Assembly: GCA_937879875.1 (NCBI GenBank)
Contig: CALFMN010000106.1
Span: 1-53,131, forward strand
Source: an uncultured Chloroflexota bacterium
GTDB taxonomy: Bacteria > Chloroflexota > Dehalococcoidia > CAUJGQ01
Length of the DNA: 53,131 nt
Direction of reading: 5' to 3'
Shown: piece by piece, positions 24,835 through 33,114 of the stretch
Layout: each line of letters opens with the position of its first letter
Position numbering within the stretch: the stretch's first letter is position 1
The notes under the pieces: generated by a model
What the model saw: the letters and a program-made list of their open reading frames with translations, nothing else
Databases searched by the model: none
What the model was told of the DNA's origin: nothing
Position numbers and translations under genes: made by a program

Positions 24835-25847
24835 CACGATCCCCCGTCGCGGCGGCGCAGCAGCGCGGCGATGAAGCCCATCAGCCCCACGGAGGTGAAG
24901 AGCAGCGGCGCGAACAGCGGCGGCCCCATCGTCATATTGAAGCGCAGGTTGCCGAAGTGGCCGGGCATGCGCTTGATGCCCCGCAAATGCAGCGCGAAGC
25001 CGAGCAGGCCGTCCAGGAATGCGGCGGCCGAGGCGAAGGGCAGGACATGGCGCGCCACGCGCCCGCTGGCCGCCGCACCGATCGCCGCCGCGGCCATCGG
25101 CGGCGTCACCAGGATCGGCGTCCACATCACGCGCTGGTTGAAGCTGCCGCGCAGGTGCTCGAAGTAGGCCTCGCCGCCCGCGATCACGGCGAAGCTGGCC
25201 GCCGTGATCGCCATCGCCTGCTGGAAGCGACCATGCGCCACGCGCCGCGCCAGGGGCAGCTCGACCGGCGGTTCTGCTCGATGGCGGCCGAGCCCGAGAC
25301 CAGACAGGGCGCTGCGTGCGCGGCCGATCGCCGTGCGTTCTTCGGGCCGCTCGCGGCGCAGCAGGCCGGCAAAGACACCCATCGTGCCGACGGAGCAGAG
25401 CAGCAGCGGCGCGAAGACCGGCGGCCCCATCGCGATGTTGTACTGGCCGGTGCGGAAGCCGCCGGGCAGCCGCTTGATGCCGCGCAGATGGTAGACGAAG
25501 CCGAGCACTCCGTCCGCCAGCGAGACGAGCGCGATCGCCGGCAGCAGGCGCTGCGCCACGCGCTCACTTTTCAGCGCGGCGCCGGCCGCGGCGACGGTGG
25601 GCGGCGCCAGCCAGACGGGCGTCCACATCCAGCGGTCGTTGAAGGCGCCGCGCTGGTGCTGCGAGTACGCCTCGAAGCCGCTCACGGCGGCGGAGAAGGC
25701 CGTAACCAGCGCCATGCTGCGCTGGAAGCGGCCCTCGCGGATCTCGCGGCGGGCCAGCTCGGCCTCGTCGCGCAGTTCCTCCAGGAGGCGCGCGGCGCCG
25801 TCGTGGTTGCGCGCCTTCGGGTCGAAGAGTGCCATCTGCGTGTTCAC
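24834..25847 (-). CDS. Internally duplicated integral membrane protein
   Basis: The protein has 337 residues built from two repeats of about 140 residues. Each repeat reads GRFQ..MA...A...EAY..H.RG.FN.R.MWTP, then LP.....DG.LGF..HLRGIKR.PG.F, then N..MGPP.FAPLL, at about residues 39-160 and 205-330. Each repeat holds about four hydrophobic helices. A soluble linker of about 40 residues joins them. The HLRG and EAY..H histidines recur in both halves and could bind metal or haem, which is speculation. It is first in the operon with a GMC oxidoreductase, so it may anchor or accept electrons from it. GTG 25847 is given; ATG 25835 is an alternative. Family not recognised. Confidence 0.75.
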   Translation of the reverse strand: MNTQMALFDPKARNHDGAARLLEELRDEAELARREIREGRFQRSMALVTAFSAAVSGFEAYSQHQRGAFNDRWMWTPVWLAPPTVAAAGAALKSERVAQRLLPAIALVSLADGVLGFVYHLRGIKRLPGGFRTGQYNIAMGPPVFAPLLLCSVGTMGVFAGLLRRERPEERTAIGRARSALSGLGLGRHRAEPPVELPLARRVAHGRFQQAMAITAASFAVIAGGEAYFEHLRGSFNQRVMWTPILVTPPMAAAAIGAAASGRVARHVLPFASAAAFLDGLLGFALHLRGIKRMPGHFGNLRFNMTMGPPLFAPLLFTSVGLMGFIAALLRRRDGGS

Positions 25848-25930
25848 CGTCCCTTGTACAGGATCTCGTTACCGCGCCGCCAGGTCTGCTGAGCCAGCAT
25901 CTACGAGCGCTCCCGCTATTACGCCCGAGC

Positions 25931-25991
25931 GGGGCACCTAACCCTGATTTCGCTGAAGCGAAATCTGTCCCTTCCCGACACAGGAAGGGTT
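25931..25991. repeat. Dispersed palindromic repeat, family 2, copy A
   Basis: Two small hairpins in tandem: GATTTCGC-TGAA-GCGAAATC, then CCTTCC-N6-GGAAGG, bounded by GGCACCTAACCC and GAAGGGTT. Related copies lie at 46701-46856 (same orientation, with an insertion) and 46956-47015 (opposite orientation). It is upstream of the duplicated membrane protein gene. Confidence 0.75.
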
Positions 25992-26004
25992 TTGGGGGCA
26001 TTCG

Positions 26005-26214
26005 CTAGCGCGGCGGGGCGACGGCGATGTTTTGGTGTCGCTCCGGCGGCACGATGCCGGCGACCGGCGGCTCGCGTCGGTGACGCTTGCGGCGACCGGC
26101 TGCTTCGAATGCGCTGCCGAAGCCGAGTATCGCGATTGCGCCGGCCAGCAAGAGTCCGGCGCCCAGCAGGCCGGCTTCGAGCGCGAGTTCGGGGCCGGGC
26201 CGTATGCGGCTCAT
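26005..26214 (-). CDS. Small single-pass membrane protein
   Basis: This frame encodes 69 residues. A hydrophobic helix spans about residues 12-33 (ALEAGLLGAGLLLAGAIAIL), followed by a strongly basic segment (AAGRRKRHRREPP), so the tail would lie in the cytoplasm by the positive-inside rule. Its ATG overlaps the stop of the enolase-superfamily gene as TGATG, which supports translation. No family recognised. It is the last gene of the operon that starts at 29230. Confidence 0.55.
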   Translation of the reverse strand: MSRIRPGPELALEAGLLGAGLLLAGAIAILGFGSAFEAAGRRKRHRREPPVAGIVPPERHQNIAVAPPR

Positions 26215-27326
26215 CAGCAGACCTTCCAGCGTTCCGCGTCGGCGCGCTTCAGTTCGAGGCCGAGGCCGGGCCGCCGCGGGTCGGGACGCAGCACGCCGCC
26301 GTCCGGCTCGGGCGCGCCGTCGAACAGCATCTGCTCGATGCGGGCGTGATCGTGGAAATACTCGACATGCGAGAGCTGCGGCGCGGCGCAGCCCGCCTGT
26401 GCGTGGATCGTCGGGCCGCAGTGTGCCGAGAAGGGCACGGCGAAGCTGTGTGCCAGCCGCGCCGCCTCCAGCCAGCCGGAGATACCCAGGCAGCGCGTGG
26501 CGTCGGCCTGCATGATGTCCACGGCGCCGGCGCGCAGCATGTCGCGGAAGTACCAGGGGTCGTAGCCGTACTCGCCGGCGGCCACGTCCTGCGGGATCTG
26601 GCCGCGGATGAAGGCGAGCTGTTCGAGCTGGTCCGAAGAGACCGGCTCCTCGAAGTAGCTCACGCCTTCGTCCGCGAACCGGTGCGCAAGGCTGATCGCC
26701 TGCTTTACGGTATAGGCGCCGTTCGCGTCCACGAACAGCGCGGCCTCGTGGCCGATGGCGTGGCGGGCTACACGCACGCGCTGCACGTCCATTGCGGGTT
26801 TTGTGCCCCAGTCGGTGCCGATCTTCATCTTCACGCGCGGAATGCCGCGCCCTACCCAGCCGCCCAGTTGCTCCGCCAGCTCGGCCTCGGTATAGCTGGT
26901 AAAACCGCCGCTGCCGTAGATCGGCACGGCCTCGCGCACCGCGCCGAGCAGCTTGAACAGCGCCGTGTCGGCGCAGCGTGCTTTCAGATCCCAGAGCGCG
27001 ATGTCGACCGCCGAGATCGCCGTGGCGGCGATTCCGGGCCGGCCCGCGTTGCGCACTGACCGCACCATGCGCTCCCACATCGCGCCCACGTCCTCGACGG
27101 CGCAGCCGCGAATCGCGTCGACGAGCGTTTCGCGAATCACCGTCGCCGCCGCGACGGAGGCGTAGCTGAACCCAAGCCCCTTGCGGCCGGAGGCGGCCGC
27201 GGCTTCGACCAACACCAGCGTGGTCGAGTCCCACGCGAAGGTGCCGTCGGCCTCGGGCCGGTCGGTCGGGATGCGGTAGACGCTCAGGTCGAGCCGTTGG
27301 ATTGTGTCGGAAGCGGCCGCGCTCAC
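26214..27326 (-). CDS. Enolase-superfamily enzyme (mandelate racemase / muconate-lactonising branch)
   Basis: The protein has 370 residues with all superfamily landmarks: KMK (Lys166, Lys168) as the general base, metal ligands Asp200 (VDANGAY), Glu226 (FEEP) and Glu252 (AAGEYG), then Asp274 and His302 (SAHCGPTIH) forming the mandelate-racemase-type Asp-His pair. It is thus likely a sugar-acid dehydratase or racemase that abstracts an alpha proton from a carboxylate. GTG 27326 overlaps the stop of the thiamine-diphosphate enzyme as GTGA, and its stop overlaps the next small gene as TGATG. The substrate cannot be named from sequence. Confidence 0.88.
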   Translation of the reverse strand: MSAAASDTIQRLDLSVYRIPTDRPEADGTFAWDSTTLVLVEAAAASGRKGLGFSYASVAAATVIRETLVDAIRGCAVEDVGAMWERMVRSVRNAGRPGIAATAISAVDIALWDLKARCADTALFKLLGAVREAVPIYGSGGFTSYTEAELAEQLGGWVGRGIPRVKMKIGTDWGTKPAMDVQRVRVARHAIGHEAALFVDANGAYTVKQAISLAHRFADEGVSYFEEPVSSDQLEQLAFIRGQIPQDVAAGEYGYDPWYFRDMLRAGAVDIMQADATRCLGISGWLEAARLAHSFAVPFSAHCGPTIHAQAGCAAPQLSHVEYFHDHARIEQMLFDGAPEPDGGVLRPDPRRPGLGLELKRADAERWKVC

Positions 27327-29230
27327 ACCGTCTCTCCCCGTCCCCGCCTGCCGGCGCCGCGCTTGCCCGGCCCGGCAGAGCCGTTGCCGTGGCCATTGTG
27401 TTCGTCCCGATCGTGGCCAAGCATGTCCTCGACCTTGTCCTTGATCCGGGCCACCACGCCTGCCGGGCTGCCGGCCAGCGTCGCCTCGTCCACCACGTCG
27501 CGGAAGAGGGTGATGCCGAGCCGCGTGCGGTTCGGCGTGCCGTGGGCCAGCGCCTCGCCGAGCTTCAGCGCCTGCGAGGGCGTGATCTTGGGCGGCATCG
27601 GCGGCTCGTTCGGGTCGGTCACGGCCTCAATCAGCACCGGGCCTTCCATGGCGAACGCCTCGGCAAGCTGCTGGCGGCAGCGCTTCGGATCCTCGATATG
27701 CACGCCGCGGCCGCCGCAGGCTTCGGCAAACTTGACGAAGTCGATCGGCAACAGGTCCGTGCCGAACTCAGGGTTGCCCAGGAAGACCATCTGCTCCCAC
27801 TTGATCTGACCGAGCACGTTGTTCTTCAGTACCACGACCTTGACCGGCAGGTGGTACTTCACCGCCGTCGAGAACTCGGCCATCAGCATCGAGAAGCCGC
27901 CGTCGCCGACGAGCGCCACGCACTGCCGGTTCGGGAAGGCGATTTGGGCGGCGATGGCGTAGGGGAAGCCGTTCGCCATCGTCGCGAGGTTGCCGGAGAG
28001 CGAGAAGCGCTGGGTACCGTGAATCTGCACCTGCCGCGCCGACCATGTGGCGATCGTGCCCGAGTCCGAGGCGAAGATCGCGTCGTCGCGCAGGAGTTGG
28101 CCGAGGTGCCAGCCCAATACCTGCGGCTTCATCGGCACGTCTTCGCGGCTGCTGCGCTCCTCCATCAGCTTCCACCAGTCGCGCATCCCCTGCTGGGCGC
28201 TGCGCAGGAAGCTGTCATCGACGTTCTGCGGCAGCAGCGGCAGCAGCTCGCGCAGCGTGGCCGGCGCGTCGCCCGCGAGGCCGACATCCACCGGCACGCG
28301 CAGCCCGAGCCGCGCCGGGTCGTCGTCGATCTGCGCGACCACGGCCTGGCCGGGCTTGGGAAGATAGGCCATATACGGGAAGGAGCTGCCGACCATCAGC
28401 AGCGCGTCGCAGTTCTCAAGCGCCTCCTGCGATGGCCGTGTGCCCAGCAGGCCGATGCCGCCGGTGGTGTAAGGGCTGTCGTCCGGCACCACGTCTTTAC
28501 CGAGCAGCGGCTTGATGATCGGCGCTTTGAGCCGTTGGGCCGCTGCCTCGAGCTCGGCGCGGGCGCCGCGGGCGCCGCTGCCGGCGACGATCGCGATGCG
28601 CTGCTTGCCGCGGAAGAGCGCCGCCGCCCGCTCCAGCTCCGATCGCAGCGGCAGGCGCAGCGGCGGACGGAAGGTATCGGTCGTGTGGCCCTTGACGTTC
28701 TGCTGCGAGCGCATTTGATCATCGACTTCGACCTCTTGCAGGTCGGTGGGGAAGGTGATGTGCGAGACGCTGCGGTGGGTCAGCGCTGTACGCACCGCGA
28801 GGTCCACGAGGTTTTCGATATGCGCCGGTCCCATCACGCGCTGGTTGAACTCGGCCACGTCCTGAAAGAGGTAGTCGGTGTTCACGTCCTGCTGGTAGTG
28901 CGTGCCGATCAGGTCGTGGTAGGTCATGCCGGTGAGCGCCAGCACCGGCGCCTGGTCGAGCTTCGCATCGTAGAGGCCGTTCAGCAGGTGAATCGCGCCG
29001 GGGCCGGAAGTGGCCAGGCAGACGCCGAGCCGGCCGGTCCACTTCGCATAGGCGCAGGCCATGAAGGCGGCGGCCTCTTCGTGGCGGACATGGATGAAGC
29101 GCACGCGATCCTGTGCCTTGCGCAGCGCCTCCATGATGCCGTCGATGCCGTCGCCGGGCAGGCCGAAGATCGTATCCACGCCCCAGCCGGCGATCCGATC
29201 GATCAAGATGTCCGCAGCGGTGGTTGCCAT
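27323..29230 (-). CDS. Thiamine-diphosphate-dependent enzyme, pyruvate oxidase/dehydrogenase (PoxB)-like
   Basis: The protein has 635 residues. The N-terminal domain has LPGDGIDGIMEAL and the activating glutamate in HVRHEEAAAF (Glu51); the C-terminal domain has VGDGGFSMLMAEF and NNVLGQIKWEQ. Order and length match pyruvate oxidases and PoxB-type quinone-linked dehydrogenases rather than catabolic acetolactate synthase. The last ~45 residues (GHDRDEHNGHGNGSAG onward) are a charged Gly/His-rich tail not expected for PoxB. GAGGAGG precedes ATG 29230. It leads an operon with an enolase-superfamily enzyme, joined by a GTGA overlap. Confidence 0.87.
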   Translation of the reverse strand: MATTAADILIDRIAGWGVDTIFGLPGDGIDGIMEALRKAQDRVRFIHVRHEEAAAFMACAYAKWTGRLGVCLATSGPGAIHLLNGLYDAKLDQAPVLALTGMTYHDLIGTHYQQDVNTDYLFQDVAEFNQRVMGPAHIENLVDLAVRTALTHRSVSHITFPTDLQEVEVDDQMRSQQNVKGHTTDTFRPPLRLPLRSELERAAALFRGKQRIAIVAGSGARGARAELEAAAQRLKAPIIKPLLGKDVVPDDSPYTTGGIGLLGTRPSQEALENCDALLMVGSSFPYMAYLPKPGQAVVAQIDDDPARLGLRVPVDVGLAGDAPATLRELLPLLPQNVDDSFLRSAQQGMRDWWKLMEERSSREDVPMKPQVLGWHLGQLLRDDAIFASDSGTIATWSARQVQIHGTQRFSLSGNLATMANGFPYAIAAQIAFPNRQCVALVGDGGFSMLMAEFSTAVKYHLPVKVVVLKNNVLGQIKWEQMVFLGNPEFGTDLLPIDFVKFAEACGGRGVHIEDPKRCRQQLAEAFAMEGPVLIEAVTDPNEPPMPPKITPSQALKLGEALAHGTPNRTRLGITLFRDVVDEATLAGSPAGVVARIKDKVEDMLGHDRDEHNGHGNGSAGPGKRGAGRRGRGETV

Positions 29231-29412
29231 GACGCCTCCTCGTGCCCCGGTCCGCGCGGCGCGGCGGACCATGCGGCCATGCAGCAGCGACGCTGGAGAA
29301 AACGGCCGGGCGAGGGCGGCGCAGGCGCAGCGGGGTGAGCAGGGGCTTGCGGTTCAACTATCCGTCGCGGCTCGAGGTCTCGACAGTGCCGGACGGGTGA
29401 TGTTCGGCGGGC

Positions 29413-29576
29413 GGCCCTCATCCTCTCCTGTCTCCTTCCCCCAATAATGCGGGGAAGGAGACGATCCAGCGTCGAGCGTTCCGATCAGCCTATGGTTAAC
29501 CCGGCGCCGATCGGAACGCTTCAGGCTGGATCGCCCCTCGCCCAGGATTGGGAGAGGGGACGGGGGTGAGGGCCGA
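29413..29576. repeat. Two-hairpin intergenic repeat, copy R2
   Basis: About 164 bp, outer arms GGCCCTCA and TGAGGGCC, left hairpin in CCTTCCCCCAATAATGCGGG and right hairpin CCCCTCGCCCA/TGGGAGAGGGG. Its central segment with GTTAACC is inverted relative to copies R1, R3 and R4. It fills most of the 355-base gap between 29231 and 29585, after the PsiE-like gene's stop. Confidence 0.85.
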
Positions 29577-29585
29577 AAGCCGCGT

Positions 29586-30122
29586 CTACTTCAGGGCACG
29601 TCGCTGCCGTAACTCCTCGGCGGAGTCGAGACCCGCCGCGTCGTCGCGTTCGGCGCGGGCGAAGAACCACAGCGCCAGCGCCAGCGCCAGCACCACCCCC
29701 GCATTGACGCTGAGGTCGATCATCAGATGGCGAAACGTCGTTTCCGCAGTAAAGTTCTTCGCCACGCCGCTCTCCGCGCCGACGGCGAGCACACGCCGCG
29801 TGGCAGAGATGATGCCGATCACAAGGAACGGCTTGAGCGACGTATGTCCTTCTTGAAGATAGCTGCGAACGGTGCCCAATACTTCAAGAATGATGAGCAC
29901 CAGCAGCAGCCCATTGATCAGGTCGATCGCCTGGACCAGAAAGTCATCGCCCCCCGAGCTAAGCTCATGGATGAATGTCTTAACCGAGTACACGCCGATC
30001 CAGACGGCGGCCACGAGGAAGAGCACACCGACCAGCACATGGATGGCGCGATCCGTCCACTCCATCAGCGGGTCGGCTGTTTGGAAGAGGTCGCCTCGCG
30101 GGCGGAGTTCCGGCTGCTCCAT
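29586..30122 (-). CDS. PsiE-like membrane protein
   Basis: The protein has 178 residues with four predicted membrane helices (HVLVGVLFLVAAVWIGVY; DLINGLLLVLIILEVLGTV; SLKPFLVIGIISATRRVLAV; MIDLSVNAGVVLALALALWF). This is the layout and length of the phosphate-starvation-inducible PsiE family, including the conserved TSLKPFLVIGIIS...R block. The biochemical role of PsiE is not established. ATG 30122 follows a GGGGGC site. A TAGAGT -10-like box lies 29 bases upstream. It stands alone between repeat R2 and a divergent dehydrogenase gene. Confidence 0.82.
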   Translation of the reverse strand: MEQPELRPRGDLFQTADPLMEWTDRAIHVLVGVLFLVAAVWIGVYSVKTFIHELSSGGDDFLVQAIDLINGLLLVLIILEVLGTVRSYLQEGHTSLKPFLVIGIISATRRVLAVGAESGVAKNFTAETTFRHLMIDLSVNAGVVLALALALWFFARAERDDAAGLDSAEELRQRRALK

Positions 30123-30151
30123 TGCAGTTGCCCCCGGCGGAGAGTATCCGC

Positions 30152-30157
30152 ACTCTA
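30152..30157 (-). promoter_or_regulatory. Predicted -10 of the PsiE-like gene
   Basis: TAGAGT on the minus strand, 29 bases before the ATG at 30122. The same hexamer recurs before both LysR genes and coaE. Confidence 0.4.
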
Positions 30158-30189
30158 CCACGTCGCGGTGATTCGGTAATGCAGGCGTT

Positions 30190-30234
30190 GCGGCCCATTC
30201 CGGCGGGCGCTACGCTGCCGCCGGAATGGGCCGC
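30190..30234. repeat. Perfect 17-bp inverted repeat between divergent genes
   Basis: Arms 30190-30206 (GCGGCCCATTCCGGCGG) and 30218-30234 are exact reverse complements with an 11-base loop. The loop contains TACGCT, which could also be a -10. It lies 30 bases before the start of the SAF-domain dehydrogenase. It may be an operator or a structured leader. Confidence 0.6.
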
Positions 30235-30263
30235 GCGGGCGAACGGCGACGCGAGGTGAGGCG

Positions 30264-31631
30264 ATGTACGGGCAGCTCTTGCAGCTCCTGGCCAGGCGGG
30301 CGGAAGCGGGCAACCCGCTGCGCGTCGGCCTGATCGGCGCCGGCAAGTTTGGCACGATGTTCCTCAGCCAGGTGCCGCGTGTGCCCGGCCTGCACCTGCT
30401 CGGCGTGGCCGACATTGCACCGGAGCGCGCCCGCGCCGCCCTGCTCACCGCCGGCTTCGCCGCCGAGCAGATCACCGCGGCGAGTTGGGATGAAGCGCGA
30501 CGCAACGGCGCCACGCGCATCGTCGACAGCGGCGCCGAGCTGATCGCGGCGGACGGCCTTGAGGTCGTCGTGGAGGCGACGGGCATTCCCGCGGCCGGCA
30601 TCCGCCACGCGCTCGACGCCTTCGCCCACGGCCGCCACGACGTCATGGTCAACGTCGAAGCGGACGTGCTGGTCGGGCCGCTGCTGGCCGAGCGCGCCAG
30701 GACGGCGGGCGTCACCTGCAGCCTCGCCTACGGCGACCAGCCGGCGCTGATCTGCGAGCTGGTCGACTGGGCGCGCTGCGCTGGCTTCGAGGTCGTCTGC
30801 GCCGGCAAAGGCACGAAATATCTGCCCGTTTATCACAACTCGACGCCGGATACGGTCTGGGATTACTACGGCTTCACGCCAGAGTTGGTGGCGAGCGGCA
30901 ACTACAACGCCCGCATGTTCAACTCGTTTTTGGACGGCACCAAGTCCGCGATCGAGATGGCCGCCGTGGCCAACGCCACGGGCCTGCTGCCGCAGGATGG
31001 CGGTCTGCGCTTCCCGCCCTGCGGCGTGGACGACCTGCCCCGTGTGCTGCGGCCGTGCGAGGACGGCGGGCAGCTTTCGCGGCGCGGCACGGTCGAGGTC
31101 GTCAGCAGCCTTGAGCGCGACGGCCGGCCCGTCTTCCGCGACCTGCGCTGGGGCGTCTATGTCACGCTGGCGGCGCCGTCCGAGTACGTGAAACGCTGCT
31201 TCGCGGAGTATGGCCTCGTCACCGACCCGAGCGGCGGCTACATGGCGCTTTACCGGCCCTTCCACCTGATCGGCCTTGAGCTGGCGATCAGCGTGCTCGG
31301 CGCCGGCCTGCGCGGCGAAGCGACGGGCGTGGCAACGGGCTTCCGCGGCGATGTGATGGCCGTGGCCAAGCGCGACCTCGCCGCGGGCGAAACGCTGGAC
31401 GGCGAAGGCGGCTTCACCGTCTACGGCGTCTTGTGGCCGGCCGAGCGCGCCGTGGCGAAGGGCGCCCTGCCGATCGGCCTCGCGCACGGCGTGCGGCTCA
31501 AGACCGCCGTTCCGGCCGGCCACGTCGTGCGCTGGCAGGACGTCGAAATCGATGAGGCGGACGAAACCGTTCGACTCCGCCGCGAGATGGAGCGGCGGTT
31601 CGCGGCTGACATGGCCGGCGTCGCACCGTAG
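30264..31631 (+). CDS. NAD(P)-dependent oxidoreductase with C-terminal SAF domain
   Basis: The protein has 455 residues. The Rossmann motif GLIGAGKFG (about 22-30) is followed by a domain like homoserine dehydrogenase (VVEATGIPAAGIRHALDAF, VNVEADVLVGPLL). The C-terminal ~90 residues (AKRDLAAGETLDGEGGFTVYG onward) form an SAF domain, also found in sialic-acid synthases and UxaA-type proteins. This fused family is usually annotated as homoserine-dehydrogenase-like; some members act in branched-sugar breakdown. GAGGTGAGG precedes ATG 30264. It is 80 bases before the RNA-repair cassette on the same strand, without evidence that they are functionally linked. Confidence 0.82.
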   Translation: MYGQLLQLLARRAEAGNPLRVGLIGAGKFGTMFLSQVPRVPGLHLLGVADIAPERARAALLTAGFAAEQITAASWDEARRNGATRIVDSGAELIAADGLEVVVEATGIPAAGIRHALDAFAHGRHDVMVNVEADVLVGPLLAERARTAGVTCSLAYGDQPALICELVDWARCAGFEVVCAGKGTKYLPVYHNSTPDTVWDYYGFTPELVASGNYNARMFNSFLDGTKSAIEMAAVANATGLLPQDGGLRFPPCGVDDLPRVLRPCEDGGQLSRRGTVEVVSSLERDGRPVFRDLRWGVYVTLAAPSEYVKRCFAEYGLVTDPSGGYMALYRPFHLIGLELAISVLGAGLRGEATGVATGFRGDVMAVAKRDLAAGETLDGEGGFTVYGVLWPAERAVAKGALPIGLAHGVRLKTAVPAGHVVRWQDVEIDEADETVRLRREMERRFAADMAGVAP

Positions 31632-31711
31632 CCTGCGGCTCCAATTGCCGATAATTACGGTGAGCGGCGACATCTACCTTTTGCGCCGATCAACGCTTGA
31701 GTGATGATGGC

Positions 31712-32308
31712 ATGAACTCGACCGAGCTTGCCGCGCGGTACTACCTCACGTCCGCCGCCGCCTATATCCGTGGCCGACTCGGATCGGCCGACGGTCTGAG
31801 CGATGTGGAGACGTTCAACGCCGGCGAGGCGGCGGGCTTGCGACTGCACCGGTTCAAGCGGTCGATGCCGCTTCCTCGCGTGCAGCGAGTGCTCGGCTTG
31901 CTGCGCTCGCTTGCACCGCAGAGCCTGCTGGATCTCGGCAGCGGTCGCGGAGCGTTCCTGTGGCCGCTGCTCGACGCGTTTCCGGCACTTGCCCTGCTCG
32001 CGATCGACCGAGATCCGCAACGAGCCGCGCAACTGGGCGCCGTTGCGCGGGGCGGCGGCTACCGTTTTGCGGTCACCCTCCTGGAAGTGCTTGAGCACCT
32101 GCCGTGCCCGGCTGACGCCGCCGCCGAGGCGCTGCGCGTGAGCCGGGGTTTCGTCATCGTTTCCGTACCATCGCGTGCCGACGACAATCCACAGCACATC
32201 CACCGGTTCGATCGCGCGGCGCTGGAGCAACTGCTGTGCCACGCCGGCGCACGGCGGGTGAGCTTCGACTATGTGCACAATCATGCGATTGCGCTGGCGC
32301 GAGTGTGA
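31712..32308 (+). CDS. SAM-dependent methyltransferase, possibly Hen1-like
   Basis: The protein has 198 residues with a class I methyltransferase fold: motif I LLDLGSGRG (72-80), Asp99 at the end of the second strand, and LLEVLEHL (123-130). The ExxEH core (Glu125, Glu128, His129) followed by HIHRF (His162, His164) resembles the Glu-Glu-His-His metal site of Hen1 RNA 2'-O-methyltransferases; a generic Methyltransf_11 enzyme can also show EVLEH. Its place directly before an RNA ligase and an end-healing kinase favours RNA 3'-end methylation, as in Pnkp/Hen1 repair, but this is inference. ATG 31712 is preferred over TTG 31697; both have weak ribosome-binding sites. Its stop is within GTGA shared with a possible GTG start of the ligase. 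Confidence 0.72.
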   Translation: MNSTELAARYYLTSAAAYIRGRLGSADGLSDVETFNAGEAAGLRLHRFKRSMPLPRVQRVLGLLRSLAPQSLLDLGSGRGAFLWPLLDAFPALALLAIDRDPQRAAQLGAVARGGGYRFAVTLLEVLEHLPCPADAAAEALRVSRGFVIVSVPSRADDNPQHIHRFDRAALEQLLCHAGARRVSFDYVHNHAIALARV

Positions 32309-32313
32309 GCGCG

Positions 32314-33114
32314 ATGGACGAGTTGCGGAAATATCCGCGCACCCCACATCTTGCGGGCTCGCGCCTGCAACCCGGCGATGCAGATCTGCTCCGGGTTCCG
32401 ACCGCATCGCTGGTGGGGCGCCGGATCGTCGTTGAGGAGAAGCTTGATGGAGCGAACGCGGCCATCAGCTTCACAGCCGGCGGCCGGCTGCGCCTGCAGA
32501 GCCGCGGGCACTTTCTGAACGGCGGTCCACGCGAGCGGCAGTTCCAGCTGTTCAAGGCCTGGGCTGCGGCACATCAGGCTTCGCTGTTTGCCGTGCTGGG
32601 CAGCCGCTATGTGCTCTACGGCGAATGGCTCTATGCCAAGCACACCATGTTCTATGACGCGCTGCCGCACTACTTCCTTGCCTTCGACGTGCTGGACACA
32701 CGGGCAAACGATTTTCTTGCGACACCGATACGGCACGCGTTGCTGCACGGCACGCCGGTCATTTCCGCGCCCCTTCTTTGGAGCGGCCGGCTCGCCAACC
32801 CCGCCTGCCTGCTTACATCGCTCGGAACTTCATCGTGCAAGACCAGCAGTTGGCGCAACCGGCTCAGCCAGTCGTGCGAGCGCCTGGGGCAGGATCTGGC
32901 TGCCGTTCTGCGCGAAACCGACGCCTCGGATCTGATGGAGGGGCTGTACATCAAGGTCGAGGAGGATGACCGCGTGCTCGGGCGTTGCAAATTTGTACGC
33001 GAAAGCTTCAGCGCCACGGTCGGCCAGTCCGGCAGCCACTGGCTCGAGCGGCCGATCCTGCCCAACGCTCTGCGCGACGGCGTTGACCTGTTCGCCGCGG
33101 TCACCGCACCGTGA
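32314..33114 (+). CDS. ATP-dependent RNA ligase
   Basis: The protein has 266 residues of the covalent nucleotidyltransferase superfamily. Motif I is EKLDGAN with the lysine to be adenylated at Lys43; motif III is YGEWL (Glu104); motif IIIa FLAFDVLD (121-128); motif IV EGLYIKVE (Glu209, Lys214); motif V KFVRESF (Lys226). Size and motif spacing suit the small RNA ligase groups rather than DNA ligases, and no OB domain of the DNA-ligase kind is evident. It begins with KYPRTPHLAGS, a block common in RNA ligases that join nicked duplex or tRNA breaks. ATG 32314 is given; GTG 32305, overlapping the methyltransferase stop, is an alternative. It seals ends made by the HD-Pnk encoded next. Confidence 0.87.
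   Translation: MDELRKYPRTPHLAGSRLQPGDADLLRVPTASLVGRRIVVEEKLDGANAAISFTAGGRLRLQSRGHFLNGGPRERQFQLFKAWAAAHQASLFAVLGSRYVLYGEWLYAKHTMFYDALPHYFLAFDVLDTRANDFLATPIRHALLHGTPVISAPLLWSGRLANPACLLTSLGTSSCKTSSWRNRLSQSCERLGQDLAAVLRETDASDLMEGLYIKVEEDDRVLGRCKFVRESFSATVGQSGSHWLERPILPNALRDGVDLFAAVTAP

Noticed and set aside
27302..29338. 678-codon plus-strand frame over the PoxB-like gene
   Set aside because: Antisense to an enzyme with intact motifs; the product is His/Arg/Gln-rich with no recognisable fold.
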